Source of the DNA: Streptococcus sanguinis SK1 = NCTC 7863
Lineage (GTDB): Bacteria; Bacillota; Bacilli; Lactobacillales; Streptococcaceae
Length of the DNA stretch: 64,000 bases
Reading direction: 5' to 3'
Assembly: GCF_000194945.1 (NCBI RefSeq)
Contig: NZ_GL878511.1
Coordinates: forward strand, 62,001 to 126,000
Translations under genes and position numbers: made by a program
The notes under the pieces: generated by a model
What the model was told of the DNA's origin: nothing
Database searches by the model: none
What the model saw: the letters and a program-made list of their open reading frames with translations, nothing else
Part shown: positions 1-8,739 of the stretch, piece after piece
How positions within the stretch are numbered: position 1 is the stretch's first letter
How the letters are laid out: each line of letters starts with the position of its first letter

Positions 1-20
1 CATAAAATAACTCAGTAAAT

Positions 21-53
21 TTAAAAATCTCTCAATCTATAAATTGAGAGATT
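21..53 (-). terminator. Rho-independent terminator after the aldo/keto reductase
   Basis: An 11-bp perfect inverted repeat (AATCTCTCAAT, 26-36, with its complement at 43-53) has a 6-nt loop. Read on the minus strand it is followed by a T-rich run, so it most likely ends the minus-strand aldo/keto reductase transcript whose stop is at 135. Confidence 0.7.
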
Positions 54-134
54 AATTTTATCTACACCATTTTCGTGTATAAAATGAAATAAATTAGACA
101 TTGACTTCTAGCAATTTCCTATTTATGTTTTCAC

Positions 135-980
135 CTAAAAATCCATCCCATCCGGATTTGGTGCGCCACCGGCCAAACCGCTGACATTTTTGAGCACTTC
201 CAAATCAGCAGCATCTAACTCGATGCCAAAGCAGTCCAGATTGCTGGCAATCCGGCTCGGAGTGACCGACTTAGGCAGGGGCAGGAAGCCTTCCTGCAAG
301 CTCCAAGCTAGCGCGACTTGGGCAATAGTCTTGCCATACTTGTAAGCCACAGCCTGTACGGCCGGATTTTGGAAGAGTTCTCCTTGGCCAAATGGTCCCC
401 AAGCTTCCAGTAAAATCTCATGCTCACGGCAGAAGTCCACCGCCTCTGTCTGATAGACACCTGGAGCCAGGCGGATTTGATTGATAGCAGGAGTCATGCG
501 CGCTGTTTCAAGCAAGGCTTCTAAGTGATGAGGCAGGAAATTGCTGACGCCAATCGCTCGAATCTTGCCGAGATTATAAAGATCTTCCATAGCCCGCCAG
601 ACTTCGGCATTGCGCTTTTTCCAAGCATCGTTTTCCCTCAGGGGTTTGGGATTAGGCCAGTGGATGAGGTATAGGTCCAGATAGTCCAGTCCCAACCGCT
701 CCACTGAGGCAGCAAAGGCCTCTTGAGCCTCCTCATAAGTATGAATGTCATTCCAGAGCTTGGTCGTGATGAAGAGTTCCTCCCGCGGAATGCCGCTGTC
801 CTTGATTGCCCGTCCGACACTCTCTTCGTTCTTATAGATGGCTGCCGTATCAATGTGACGATAGCCTGCCTTAAGAGCGGCTAATGTTGCCTGATAGGCT
901 TCTTCGCCATCCTGAGCCTTCCAAGTACCGAAGCCCAGCACCGGAATGCCAACACCATTGTTCAAAAGATATTCTCTCAT
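135..980 (-). CDS. Aldo/keto reductase (2,5-diketo-gluconate reductase type)
   Basis: A soluble NADPH-dependent oxidoreductase of the aldo/keto reductase family, 281 residues, the usual length for bacterial members. The TIM-barrel signature is clear: the catalytic tetrad is Asp44 and Tyr49 (in HIDTAAIY), Lys74 (in ITTKLWN) and His107 (in YLIHWPNP), followed by GVSNF near residue 145. The substrate cannot be read from sequence; such proteins reduce aldehydes, methylglyoxal or keto-sugars. It lies 76 bp downstream of a small membrane-protein gene on the same strand with no terminator between them, so the two may be co-transcribed. A strong hairpin follows the stop. Confidence 0.93.
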   Translation of the reverse strand: MREYLLNNGVGIPVLGFGTWKAQDGEEAYQATLAALKAGYRHIDTAAIYKNEESVGRAIKDSGIPREELFITTKLWNDIHTYEEAQEAFAASVERLGLDYLDLYLIHWPNPKPLRENDAWKKRNAEVWRAMEDLYNLGKIRAIGVSNFLPHHLEALLETARMTPAINQIRLAPGVYQTEAVDFCREHEILLEAWGPFGQGELFQNPAVQAVAYKYGKTIAQVALAWSLQEGFLPLPKSVTPSRIASNLDCFGIELDAADLEVLKNVSGLAGGAPNPDGMDF

Positions 981-1056
981 CTCATGTCTCCTTTACAAGT
1001 TCCATCTACTGCCTTCAGCAAGGCAGCTGCTACAGCAATCACAAGAGCAGAACTGC

Positions 1057-1251
1057 TCACTTCTTTTCCTTTTTCTTCAGTATTGGCTTGGGTTTAAAGA
1101 TATTTTCCTTGGTCGGCTCCATGCCTTTACTGAAAAAGCTATAGATAATGAAAGCAACTCCTGCAACAAGGATCAAGATTCGACCAAAGATCAGTCCCGC
1201 CAGCAGTAAAACAAGTCCCATTATCAAAAATTTCGCATCAATTCGTTTCAT
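1057..1251 (-). CDS. Small two-helix membrane protein, unknown function
   Basis: 64 residues. Two hydrophobic stretches (about residues 8-24 and 26-40) are followed by a lysine/proline-rich tail ending KKKEKK, which suggests a small integral membrane protein with a cytoplasmic basic tail. I do not recognise a named family. It sits between nagA (upstream, ended by its own terminator) and the aldo/keto reductase. The regular hydrophobic pattern and the basic C-terminus argue that it is a real gene, but there is no functional evidence. Confidence 0.6.
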   Translation of the reverse strand: MKRIDAKFLIMGLVLLLAGLIFGRILILVAGVAFIIYSFFSKGMEPTKENIFKPKPILKKKEKK

Positions 1252-1345
1252 AGCCTACTCCTGTTTACATTATAGTCTCATTATATCACGCCTAAGAAAG
1301 CAATTCAAATCTAGGAGAAGGCTATCAAGTAGCTTGACAAGCAAA

Positions 1346-1367
1346 AAGAACAGGTTTCCCTGCTCTT
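1346..1367 (-). terminator. Terminator downstream of nagA
   Basis: The minus-strand hairpin AAGAGCAGG-GAAA-CCTGTTCTT (one G-T pair) runs directly into a T tract, 40 bp past the nagA stop. Confidence 0.65.
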
Positions 1368-1408
1368 TCTGAAAAATATAAGGAGACTAATTTAAATACC
1401 TGCGGTTC

Positions 1409-2560
1409 TCATACATGGAATCGTTCTTGACCATCAAGATAAGTAGCTACCAGCTCTAAATCTTTATCTAAAACGATAAAGTCAGCATCGTAGCCTTCCT
1501 TGATCTGTCCGCAGACATCATCAATATGGACGGATTTTGCTGGAATCAGGCTAGCCATCATGACTGCCTGATGAGGATTGGCAATGCCCCATTTGACCAC
1601 ATTTTTCAATCCGTCCTTGAGCTTGAGGATAGAGCCAGCTAGATTGCCCGTTGACTTGAGCCGAGCTGTTCCTTCCGCCACAACCACTGGAAATTCTCCC
1701 AGCATGTAGTCACCATCTTCAAGACCTCCTGCGGTCATACAGTCAGTAATGAGGGCAATATTTTCATGTCCCTTCTGCTTGAGCAAGATGTCACAGGCCT
1801 TAGGGTCCACATGGTGGCCGTCACAAATCAGTTCCGCATAGGTGTGGGGCAACTCATACATGGCACCAACCATGCCTAGCTCCCGATGAGTCAAGCCCCG
1901 CATACCATTGTAAGCATGCACCCAGACACTGGCACCTGCTTCGACCGCAGTTTTGGCTTCATCATAGGTTGCGTTAGAATGCCCCAGTGCAACAGTCACG
2001 CCTTCATCAGTCAGCGTGCGGACAAAATCCTCCACGCCATCACGTTCTGGCGCGAGAGCAATTTTATTGAGCAAGCCATTTGCGGCCTTCTGCCAAGCAC
2101 GAAACTCATCCATGCTAGGATCTTTCATATAGGCAGGATTTTGGGCACCCTTATACTTCTCGGTGAAGTAAGGCCCTTCAAAATAGAGACCGCGAATCTT
2201 GGCCCCGCTGGCTTCTTGATAGCGTGCACCGATATTTTCAGTTACTGCTAAGAGCCGCTCATAGGATGAGGTCAGGGTTGTCGGTAAAAAGCTGGTCACA
2301 CCGGTAGTCAAGAGACCCTCACTCATGGTATGAAGAGTTCCTTCGATGTTATTGTCCATGACATCAACACCGCCGAAGCCGTGAATATGAGTATCCACCA
2401 GACCTGGTGCAATCGAGTAGCCACTGTAGTCTATGACTTCTGCATCCTGCGGAACAGACTGCACCAACTTGCCGAACTTGCCGTCAATCAGCTCTAAATA
2501 ACCGCCCTGACGAATTCCCTGAGGATAGAAAAATTGATCTGCTTTGATATATGTAGGCAT
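1409..2560 (-). CDS. nagA: N-acetylglucosamine-6-phosphate deacetylase
   Basis: Deacetylates GlcNAc-6-phosphate to glucosamine-6-phosphate and acetate in amino-sugar catabolism and wall recycling; cytoplasmic. With the chosen start the protein has 383 residues, normal for NagA. The amidohydrolase metal motif HxH is at residues 58-60 (GLVDTHIHGFGG), the HxxxT-type loop lies mid-protein and the catalytic Asp is in ALITDCMTAGG. An in-frame ATG exists 14 codons upstream (2602), but the ATG at 2560 has a strong GGGAGG Shine-Dalgarno 7 bp ahead and starts MPTYIKAD as expected. It has its own promoter with a GntR-type palindrome, so it is probably induced by amino sugars. Confidence 0.95.
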   Translation of the reverse strand: MPTYIKADQFFYPQGIRQGGYLELIDGKFGKLVQSVPQDAEVIDYSGYSIAPGLVDTHIHGFGGVDVMDNNIEGTLHTMSEGLLTTGVTSFLPTTLTSSYERLLAVTENIGARYQEASGAKIRGLYFEGPYFTEKYKGAQNPAYMKDPSMDEFRAWQKAANGLLNKIALAPERDGVEDFVRTLTDEGVTVALGHSNATYDEAKTAVEAGASVWVHAYNGMRGLTHRELGMVGAMYELPHTYAELICDGHHVDPKACDILLKQKGHENIALITDCMTAGGLEDGDYMLGEFPVVVAEGTARLKSTGNLAGSILKLKDGLKNVVKWGIANPHQAVMMASLIPAKSVHIDDVCGQIKEGYDADFIVLDKDLELVATYLDGQERFHV

Positions 2561-2689
2561 AAGACTGCCTCCCTTGTTCTTGACTTCTGTATTCTCTGCC
2601 ATTCAAAGCGGAATTCTGTGATAGAGCTAGCATCTTTCTATAGCTACTTTCTAACTCCCGCTTTTGAATCTTTGAGTTTTCTTGACTAT

Positions 2690-2729
2690 ATTATAACTCT
2701 TTCTTTTTTATTTGTAAATGGTATATACC
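2690..2729 (-). promoter_or_regulatory. nagA promoter with palindromic NagR-like (dre) operator
   Basis: On the minus strand, TTTACA (2713-2718) and TATAAT (2690-2695) are 17 bp apart. The perfect palindrome GGTATATACC (2720-2729) abuts the -35 box. It resembles the dre sites bound by GntR-family NagR in streptococci and bacilli, inferred from the pattern TGGTATA-ACCA. nagR is not in this window. Confidence 0.6.
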
Positions 2730-2769
2730 TATTTTTATAAAAAATTGTTATATTAAATTTAAAAATAAG

Positions 2770-2800
2770 AAAACCCAGCCATAACAGCTGAGTTTCTGCT
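2770..2800 (-). terminator. Terminator of the rimP-nusA-infB-rbfA operon
   Basis: Minus-strand stem AAACTCAGC/GCTGGGTTT (one wobble pair) is followed by TTCTTATTTTT, immediately after the rbfA stop. Confidence 0.65.
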
Positions 2801-3151
2801 TTATTTTTTCTCTAAATCGCGCAGCATCTGGTCGATTTTATTGCCATACTCGATGGATTCGTCCTTGACAAAGGTCAAATCTGGAATCTTGTACATCTTC
2901 AGATTGTGACCCAGCTCTCGCTTAATGGTACCGGTCGCTTTTTCCAGACCGGTCTGAGCTTTTTGATTATCAGAGGCCAGATTGCTCATAATCGTGTAGT
3001 AGACCTTGGCCATGGATAGGTCGCCCAGCATCTGGACATCAGTGATGGTCACTCCCTGCACCCGCGGGTCACGAACTTTCTTCTGCAAGATTTCATTGAC
3101 TTCGCGCTTGATTTCCATGCCTACACGGTCTGTACGAAAATTATTTGCCAT
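2801..3151 (-). CDS. rbfA: Ribosome-binding factor A
   Basis: A 116-residue KH-type protein that binds the free 30S subunit and helps late 16S rRNA maturation (5' helix) and cold adaptation. The sequence begins [22 protein letters not shown] and includes [15 protein letters not shown], both diagnostic of RbfA. It is the last gene of the minus-strand operon that starts with rimP, 176 bp after infB and followed directly by a terminator. The relatively long infB-rbfA gap carries an unusual perfect hairpin (3183-3211). Confidence 0.95.
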   Translation of the reverse strand: MANNFRTDRVGMEIKREVNEILQKKVRDPRVQGVTITDVQMLGDLSMAKVYYTIMSNLASDNQKAQTGLEKATGTIKRELGHNLKMYKIPDLTFVKDESIEYGNKIDQMLRDLEKK

Positions 3152-3182
3152 GAGATTTCCTTTCTAATTTTTCTCTTCTGCA

Positions 3183-3211
3183 ATATAAGCTAGGCCTAGC
3201 CTAGCTTATAT
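3183..3211. other. Perfect 12-bp inverted repeat in the infB-rbfA intergenic region
   Basis: ATATAAGCTAGG (3183-3194) and its exact complement (3200-3211) enclose a 5-nt CCTAG loop. On the minus strand, where transcription of infB-rbfA runs, no T tract follows, so it is not an ordinary terminator in that direction; a T-rich run follows only on the plus strand. It could be an mRNA processing or stability element. Confidence 0.5.
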
Positions 3212-3327
3212 GTTTTGTTTTAGTTGAATAAGGTTTCTTCTAAACTCTTGGTGAAAAAACGTGGGACTAGAAGTATAAACTTCCACCAAATATGATTTCA
3301 CTGCAAGTTTTTAACGGACTACTTATC

Positions 3328-6120
3328 TTATTTCTTAATTTCTTCCATGATATAGGCTTCGATCGTGTCATCTACTTGGATGTCATTGTAGCCATCAATC
3401 ATGAGTCCACCTTCGCGGCCGTTAGTAACTTCCTTAACATCATCCTTGAAGTGCTTGAGGCTGGCAAGCTCACCATCGTAAATCACGACGCCGTCACGGA
3501 TAACACGAACCTTGGAATCACGGGTAACTTTACCATTGATAACCATAAATCCACCGATAGTACCAACCTTGGAAACCTTGAAGGTCTCGCGGATAAGAGC
3601 TTCCCCGATGATTTTTTCTTCGTATTCTGGATCCAGCATTCCCTTCATGGCATCTTCCATTTCTTCGATAACCTTGTAGATAATGCTGTGGAGACGGATT
3701 TCGACATCATCAGCTTCTGCCTGCTGGCGAGCTTGAGATGTTGGACGAACGTTAAATCCGATGATGAAGGCATTTGAAGCTTCTGCCAGTGTTACGTCAG
3801 ATTCATTGATAGCACCAACCGCTGAGTGGACGATAGTAATCTTAACGCCTTCCACTTCAATCTTCTGCAGAGAAGCAGACAGGGCTTCTACAGAACCTTG
3901 CACATCAGCCTTGATGATAACATTGACAGACTTAACTTCACCAGCTTTGAGAGTATCAAAGAGATTTTCCAGACTGACGCGGTGAGTAGCTTGACGCTGT
4001 TTGAGAAGGGCACGTTTGGCACGTTCTTCACCGGCTGCACGCGCAGCTTTTTCATCTTCATAGACCGCAAAGTGGTCACCAGCCATCGGAGTTTCATTGA
4101 GACCAGTGATAGAAACCGGTGTAGATGGTCCTGCCACCTTCACGCGACGGCCCAGGTCATTGGTCATAGCCCGAACCCGACCGAAGGTATTTCCAACAAC
4201 GATTGGATCCTGCACATTCAGAGTTCCCTGCTGAACCAGAAGGGTTGCGACAGCACCTTTTCCTTTATCCAGACGGGCCTCGATAACTGTACCAATCGCT
4301 CGAACAGTCGGATCTGCCTTGAGCTCTTGGATTTCAGCCACCAAGAGGACTGTTTCCAGCAAGCTGTCGATATTTTGATTGAATTTCGCTGAGATTTCAA
4401 CAAATTCAGAATCTCCGCCCCAAGCTGTTGACATGACACCATGCTCAGCCAATTCACCAATCACGCGCTCAGGATTCGCTCCTGGCTTATCAATCTTGTT
4501 GATAGCTACGATGATTGGGACATCAGCCGCCTTGGAGTGGTTGATAGCTTCAATCGTTTGCGGCATAACACCGTCATCAGCCGCTACGACCAGGATAGTG
4601 ATATCCGTCACAGAGGCACCGCGGGCCCGCATAGAAGTAAAGGCCGCGTGACCAGGCGTATCCAAGAAAGTAATCTTCTTGCCGCTTTCCTCGATCTGGT
4701 AAGCACCGATGTGCTGAGTAATACCACCAGCTTCACCTGTTGCTACGCGAGAGTTACGCAGGGTATCCAAGAGGGTTGTTTTACCATGGTCAACGTGTCC
4801 CATGATGGTGACAACTGGCGGACGCTCTACCAAGGCATCTTGGTTGATATATCCTTCTTCTACGAAGAAGCGCTCAATGTCAGCTGTGTCAACTTCCACC
4901 TTCTTCTTAGCTTCGATACCATAGTCCACCATGAGGAGCTCAATAGTATCGCCGTCAAGAGATTGGTTTTGCGTTGCCATCACGCCCATCATAAAGAGTT
5001 TCTTGACAATTTCAGCTGGCTCGCGCTTGATCCGTTTTGCAATTTCTGCAACGGTCATTCCGTCTGTATATTCAAATTCAGTTGGCAACTCATGGAACTT
5101 ACGTTCTGTAACAGGTTTTGGTGCCTGATTATTGTTGCCCTTTCCTTTTTTATTTTTCTTGTTTTTATTCCAATTACTATTTCTTTGATTTCTCACTTGA
5201 TTTTGACTGCTTCGATTCTTTTGTTGTTTTCTTGGACCTTCTTCTTCGCGATCAAAATCATCGCGCTTCTTATCTGGTCGAGCTTGCTTCTTACGACGCG
5301 TATCCACAGCGGCTGGCGCTGGGCTTGGATTCGCTGCTGGTGCAGATGGAGCTGGTGCAGGCTGAACTGGTGCACTTGCTTCTGCCTTAGGCTGCTCCTT
5401 GCGGCGGTTTTGCCGTTCCATAACTTCTTTTGCTTCCTGAGCTTGCTTAAAGCGTTCCTCGCTGGAGCGAGCGTATTCAGCATTCTGCTCTGCTTTCAAA
5501 GCTGCTGCCCGAGCCTTAAAGTCAATCTTTGGTCCTTGAGGCTGTTGGCGATTTTGGCCGTTAAATCCTTGATGATTCTGACCATTTCGGCGGCCATCTT
5601 GACCACGATTATCGCGACGGTCATTTGGACGATTGCCCCTATCTCGGTCGTTGCGGTTTCCGCGATTCTTATTTCGATTATCGCGGTCCTCACGCTTGCC
5701 TTGCTCTTTATTTTGTGGTTTGCGGTTGCCTTGCTGCTTACGGCGCTCTGCCTCTTCTTTGGCTCTCGCTTCACGCTCTGCCTTAAAGTTCCGGCTTTGC
5801 GGGCGCTTGACAGGCGCTGCCGTTTCTGCTTTCGCTTCTGGCTTAGCAGTTACTTTTGCCTCTGTCTGTTCTGCCTTGACTGGCGCAGCCTCTTTGGCAG
5901 GAGTTTTTTGCGGTGACGGCTGAGCTGCTACAGGCTTTTCTGCAGTGGCTTGAGGTGCGGCTGCTTTTGTAAAGCTGGATTTGATTCGCTCACCAGCGTC
6001 AGCTTCTACGCTGGACGAATGACTTTTGACATCCAGACCCAGCTCCTTCGCACGAGCCACTACCTCCTTGCTTTCTTTTCCCAGTTCTTTGGCGATTTCA
6101 TACAATCTTACTTTAGACAA
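3328..6120 (-). CDS. infB: Translation initiation factor IF-2
   Basis: The GTPase that delivers fMet-tRNA to the 30S subunit and promotes subunit joining. 930 residues. An IF2-N domain at the start ([21 protein letters not shown]) is followed by a long low-complexity linker rich in Ala/Pro/Lys and then Arg/Asn/Asp/Gln repeats (about residues 60-340). The conserved core has a second IF2-N domain, the G domain with GHVDHGKTT (G1), DTPGHAAF (G3) and NKIDKP (G4), then domains II, III and the C-terminal tRNA-binding domain. It lies 19 bp downstream of ylxQ in the nusA operon. The linker probably varies in length between strains. Confidence 0.98.
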   Translation of the reverse strand: MSKVRLYEIAKELGKESKEVVARAKELGLDVKSHSSSVEADAGERIKSSFTKAAAPQATAEKPVAAQPSPQKTPAKEAAPVKAEQTEAKVTAKPEAKAETAAPVKRPQSRNFKAEREARAKEEAERRKQQGNRKPQNKEQGKREDRDNRNKNRGNRNDRDRGNRPNDRRDNRGQDGRRNGQNHQGFNGQNRQQPQGPKIDFKARAAALKAEQNAEYARSSEERFKQAQEAKEVMERQNRRKEQPKAEASAPVQPAPAPSAPAANPSPAPAAVDTRRKKQARPDKKRDDFDREEEGPRKQQKNRSSQNQVRNQRNSNWNKNKKNKKGKGNNNQAPKPVTERKFHELPTEFEYTDGMTVAEIAKRIKREPAEIVKKLFMMGVMATQNQSLDGDTIELLMVDYGIEAKKKVEVDTADIERFFVEEGYINQDALVERPPVVTIMGHVDHGKTTLLDTLRNSRVATGEAGGITQHIGAYQIEESGKKITFLDTPGHAAFTSMRARGASVTDITILVVAADDGVMPQTIEAINHSKAADVPIIVAINKIDKPGANPERVIGELAEHGVMSTAWGGDSEFVEISAKFNQNIDSLLETVLLVAEIQELKADPTVRAIGTVIEARLDKGKGAVATLLVQQGTLNVQDPIVVGNTFGRVRAMTNDLGRRVKVAGPSTPVSITGLNETPMAGDHFAVYEDEKAARAAGEERAKRALLKQRQATHRVSLENLFDTLKAGEVKSVNVIIKADVQGSVEALSASLQKIEVEGVKITIVHSAVGAINESDVTLAEASNAFIIGFNVRPTSQARQQAEADDVEIRLHSIIYKVIEEMEDAMKGMLDPEYEEKIIGEALIRETFKVSKVGTIGGFMVINGKVTRDSKVRVIRDGVVIYDGELASLKHFKDDVKEVTNGREGGLMIDGYNDIQVDDTIEAYIMEEIKK

Positions 6121-6139
6121 ATCTTGTCCTCCTCTTCTA

Positions 6140-6436
6140 TTACATAAGAGACCTCATTTTCTTTGTAAAACCAGCATCTGTCACGGCGAGCACTTTTCTG
6201 GCCTTGCCAATGGCAGAGCTTAATTCCAGTGTTGAAAACACGGTTGATACTTCTACTTGGTAGTAACGACTTTTATCAGTGATTTTCTTGCTGAGATTAG
6301 GAGCTGCATCCTGGGCCAAAAAGACCAGATGTGCTTTTCCCTCCTGGATAGCTTTGACGGTCAGCTCCTCACCAGAAATGATGCGGCCAGCCCGCTGAGC
6401 CAGACCCAGCAAATTTGCAAGTTTCTCTTTATTCAA
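6140..6436 (-). CDS. ylxQ: L7Ae/L30e-family RNA-binding protein YlxQ
   Basis: 98 residues of the ribosomal L7Ae family (K-turn RNA-binding fold), always found between ylxR and infB in Firmicutes; its exact role is not settled. The recognisable core is [15 protein letters not shown] with [19 protein letters not shown]. The start is TTG at 6436: it overlaps the ylxR stop by 8 bp (translational coupling), and no ATG nearby would keep the conserved N-terminal [17 protein letters not shown]. Confidence 0.88.
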   Translation of the reverse strand: MNKEKLANLLGLAQRAGRIISGEELTVKAIQEGKAHLVFLAQDAAPNLSKKITDKSRYYQVEVSTVFSTLELSSAIGKARKVLAVTDAGFTKKMRSLM

Positions 6437-6725
6437 GACCTAACTCTCTTCTTTTGACCTTATGATCGACATAAGCGATTAACTCATCATAGAAAGCCTC
6501 ATCCACTTCCATACTAAAGCTGCGGTTAAAGACCCGCTTCTTCTTAGCCTGAAGGGCTTCTTGATTGTCCAGCTTGATATAGGCCCCACGGCCGTTGGCC
6601 TTGCCTGTCGGATCGATAAAGACTTGACCTTCCTTATTCTTGACAATCCGCAGCAAATCACGCTTGTCAATCACTTCGTTGGACACCACTGATTTTCTTA
6701 AAGGGATTTTTCTTGTTTTTGCCAT
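6429..6725 (-). CDS. ylxR: YlxR family RNA-binding/regulatory protein (DUF448)
   Basis: 98 residues. The conserved YlxR patch RKSVVSNEVIDKRDLLRIV and the GRGAYI motif are present. Family members are small nucleic-acid-binding proteins of the nusA-infB operon. In Bacillus YlxR has been linked to glucose-responsive transcription and to RNase P, so the role here is inferred only. It follows nusA by 10 bp and overlaps ylxQ by 8 bp. Confidence 0.9.
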   Translation of the reverse strand: MAKTRKIPLRKSVVSNEVIDKRDLLRIVKNKEGQVFIDPTGKANGRGAYIKLDNQEALQAKKKRVFNRSFSMEVDEAFYDELIAYVDHKVKRRELGLE

Positions 6726-6735
6726 TCCAGCCCCC

Positions 6736-7998
6736 TTAGTCTAGTTCTTCAGCTTCGCTTTCTAAACCAGCTGTTTCTAGTACAGTTTCCTCTGCAGCTG
6801 CGTCAAAGTCTGTTGCTTCTGCTGCTGAAACTTCTGTCTCTAAGACAGCTGCATCCCCAAGAATTTCTTCAGCTTCCTGAGCAAATCCGCCCAGTTCATT
6901 GGCTGCTTCCATTTCTTCAAACTCTGTGGCAGACTTGATATCGATTCTAAAGCCTGTCAAATGAGCTGCCAAGCGTACGTTCTGTCCGCGACGGCCGATA
7001 GCCAGAGAAAGCTTGTTGTCCGGTACAACAACCAAAGCCCGCTTGTTATCTTCTTGGTTAAAGATAACTTGGTCAACCTCTGCTGGAGCAATAGCATTGT
7101 AGATAAATTCAGCTGGATCTGCTACCCACTCGATGACGTCGATATTTTCTTCAGTCGGCACCATACGGCCACTCTTCGGATCGTATTTGGCAGGATGGAA
7201 CTTGCTCGTAATTTTCTTGATATTGGCTCCACCGCGTCCGACGATTGTTCCAATGGCATCCACATTAGGGTTGTGGCTGCGAACCGCTACCTTGGTCCGA
7301 TCGCCTGCTTCCCGTGACACGCTCATGATTTCCACAGTTCCGTCATAGACTTCAGGGATTTCCTGCTCCATCAAGCGCTTGATCATTTCTGGATGGCTGC
7401 GGCTGACAAAGACATTGACACCGCGAGGATTATCTTCTACCTTGTAGACAAAGACTTCGATGCGATCATGAGAGGCAAAGACCTCACCAGGAATCTGGTC
7501 TTGCTTCGATAGCTGCGCTTCAATGCTACCAAGATTGACATAGATAAAGCGATTGTCAAAGCGCTCCACAGTCCCGCTCATGATTTCATTTTCATGTTCT
7601 TTATAGGTATTGTAGGTGATAGCACGAGTTTGTTTGCGCATCTTTTCCATGATGGTTTGCTTGGCAGACTGAGCAGCGACCCGGCCAAATTCAGCTGGTG
7701 CTTCTTCAAACTTGATTTTATCTCCCAACTCATAGGCTGAACTGATAGCCAAGGCATCTTTGAGGCTGATTTCCAAACGGCTGTCAAAGACCTCGTCCAC
7801 GACTTCGCGAACAGTATAGACGCGGAAATCTCCTGACTTTTCGTCAAACTCAATGGCTGCGCTGTCTGCCTGACCATAGCGACGACGATAGGCTGAGCGG
7901 AGTGACTCGGTCACTGCGTCAATGATATCTTCTTTCTTGATTCCTTTGTCTTCTTCCAAAATGCGGAAGGCCTCTAGCATTTCTTTACTCATTTTCAT
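6736..7998 (-). CDS. nusA: Transcription termination/antitermination factor NusA
   Basis: Binds RNA polymerase and nascent RNA, modulating pausing, intrinsic termination and rrn antitermination. Domain order: N-terminal RNAP-binding domain (MKMSKEMLEAFRILEEDKGIKKEDII), S1 domain (EIMSGTVERFDNRFIYVNLG), then KH1 (GTIVGRGGANIKKI) and KH2 (LAIGRRGQNVRLAAHLTGFRIDI). The last 65 or so residues are an Ala/Glu-rich acidic tail (from about residue 355), making the protein longer (420) than minimal Gram-positive NusA. It is second in the operon, 53 bp after rimP. Start at 7998, with MKMSK following the usual alignment. Confidence 0.97.
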   Translation of the reverse strand: MKMSKEMLEAFRILEEDKGIKKEDIIDAVTESLRSAYRRRYGQADSAAIEFDEKSGDFRVYTVREVVDEVFDSRLEISLKDALAISSAYELGDKIKFEEAPAEFGRVAAQSAKQTIMEKMRKQTRAITYNTYKEHENEIMSGTVERFDNRFIYVNLGSIEAQLSKQDQIPGEVFASHDRIEVFVYKVEDNPRGVNVFVSRSHPEMIKRLMEQEIPEVYDGTVEIMSVSREAGDRTKVAVRSHNPNVDAIGTIVGRGGANIKKITSKFHPAKYDPKSGRMVPTEENIDVIEWVADPAEFIYNAIAPAEVDQVIFNQEDNKRALVVVPDNKLSLAIGRRGQNVRLAAHLTGFRIDIKSATEFEEMEAANELGGFAQEAEEILGDAAVLETEVSAAEATDFDAAAEETVLETAGLESEAEELD

Positions 7999-8051
7999 GT
8001 GACTTTTGCCGAAACAAAAGTGTTCCTTTCTTTTCTATATTGCTTCTGCTG

Positions 8052-8522
8052 CTAAAACTTAACGGCTAATCTGGCTTTGGAAACCAGACTGTAGGGAATT
8101 TCGACTTCTTTTCTGCGAGTCTTGTCCAGATATTCCATGTGCAGAACATCCTCTTCAAAGCTCAGCAAGGTGCCTTCAAAGACTTTCTGCTTGTCAACAG
8201 CCTTATAGAGACTGACATTGATATAACTGCCGACTGCATCGGCTAGCTGTTCCTTGGTCTTGAGCGGGCGCTCCAAGCCTGGACTGGTCACTTCCAGAAA
8301 ATACTGTTCCGGGAAGGGATCTGGCTTGATTTGATCCAAGAGCGGACTGATAATATCCGTCAAATCTGCTGTATCATTGACCGTAATGCCCTCAGACTTA
8401 TCTACAAAGACACTGAGAACGTAGTCCCCGCCCATCTTTCCGTACTCAATATCGATTAATTCATAGGGGGCCAAAATGGCTGGTTCAATAACCTCCCTCA
8501 CCAATTCAACAATCGTTGCGAT
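8052..8522 (-). CDS. rimP: Ribosome maturation factor RimP (start codon uncertain, possibly AUC)
   Basis: RimP acts in 30S subunit assembly. The conserved protein begins [16 protein letters not shown] and includes LDIEYGK-like, [11 protein letters not shown] and [14 protein letters not shown] motifs; 156 residues from the proposed start. The open frame extends upstream, but a near-consensus promoter lies within it (8593-8621), so the far upstream ATG at 8621 cannot be used. The only strong Shine-Dalgarno (AGGAGG, 8532-8537) sits 9 nt before ATC at 8522. In-frame alternatives are GTG at 8540, inside the Shine-Dalgarno, and ATG at 8585, at the predicted transcript 5' end and therefore leaderless; these would add 6 or 21 residues. 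Confidence 0.9.
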   Translation of the reverse strand: MATIVELVREVIEPAILAPYELIDIEYGKMGGDYVLSVFVDKSEGITVNDTADLTDIISPLLDQIKPDPFPEQYFLEVTSPGLERPLKTKEQLADAVGSYINVSLYKAVDKQKVFEGTLLSFEEDVLHMEYLDKTRRKEVEIPYSLVSKARLAVKF

Positions 8523-8545
8523 ATGACGACACCTCCTCACAGATA

Positions 8546-8571
8546 AGAGGCGAAGATACTTCCTCGCCTCT
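8546..8571 (-). promoter_or_regulatory. Hairpin in the 5' leader of the rimP-nusA operon
   Basis: An 8-bp perfect stem (AGAGGCGA/TCGCCTCT, arms 8546-8553 and 8564-8571) with a 10-nt loop lies in the transcript between the predicted start site and the rimP Shine-Dalgarno. No T tract follows, so it is a candidate translational control or mRNA stability element rather than a terminator. Confidence 0.5.
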
Positions 8572-8592
8572 CTTTCCTTATTCATTACTAGT

Positions 8593-8621
8593 ATTATAGC
8601 ACGACAAGTCCCAGAATGCAA
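8593..8621 (-). promoter_or_regulatory. Promoter of the rimP-nusA-infB operon
   Basis: TTGCAT (8616-8621) and TATAAT (8593-8598) are exactly 17 bp apart, with a TGC extension directly before the -10 box. The predicted transcript start, about 7 nt downstream, falls near 8585, on the A of an in-frame ATG. Confidence 0.75.
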
Positions 8622-8699
8622 GGGAAATATGCCATGTAAGCTTGTTAAGACGGAATTTCACTTAAAACGTTCTTATTTTTAAGCAAAATTCTTTCCCAA

Positions 8700-8738
8700 T
8701 AATAAAGTCTTCAAGGAGTATTTCCTCAAAGACTCTTT
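8700..8738 (-). terminator. Probable terminator after trmB
   Basis: An imperfect hairpin (GTCTT..AGGA paired with TCCT..AAGAC) lies right after the trmB stop and is followed on the minus strand by TTTATTATT. Confidence 0.5.
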
Positions 8739-8739
8739 C

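Noticed and set aside
4441-5916. A 491-codon open frame on the plus strand opposite infB
   Set aside because: It is the complement of the low-complexity linker and G domain of infB. It has no Shine-Dalgarno and no recognisable domain, and infB is certain.
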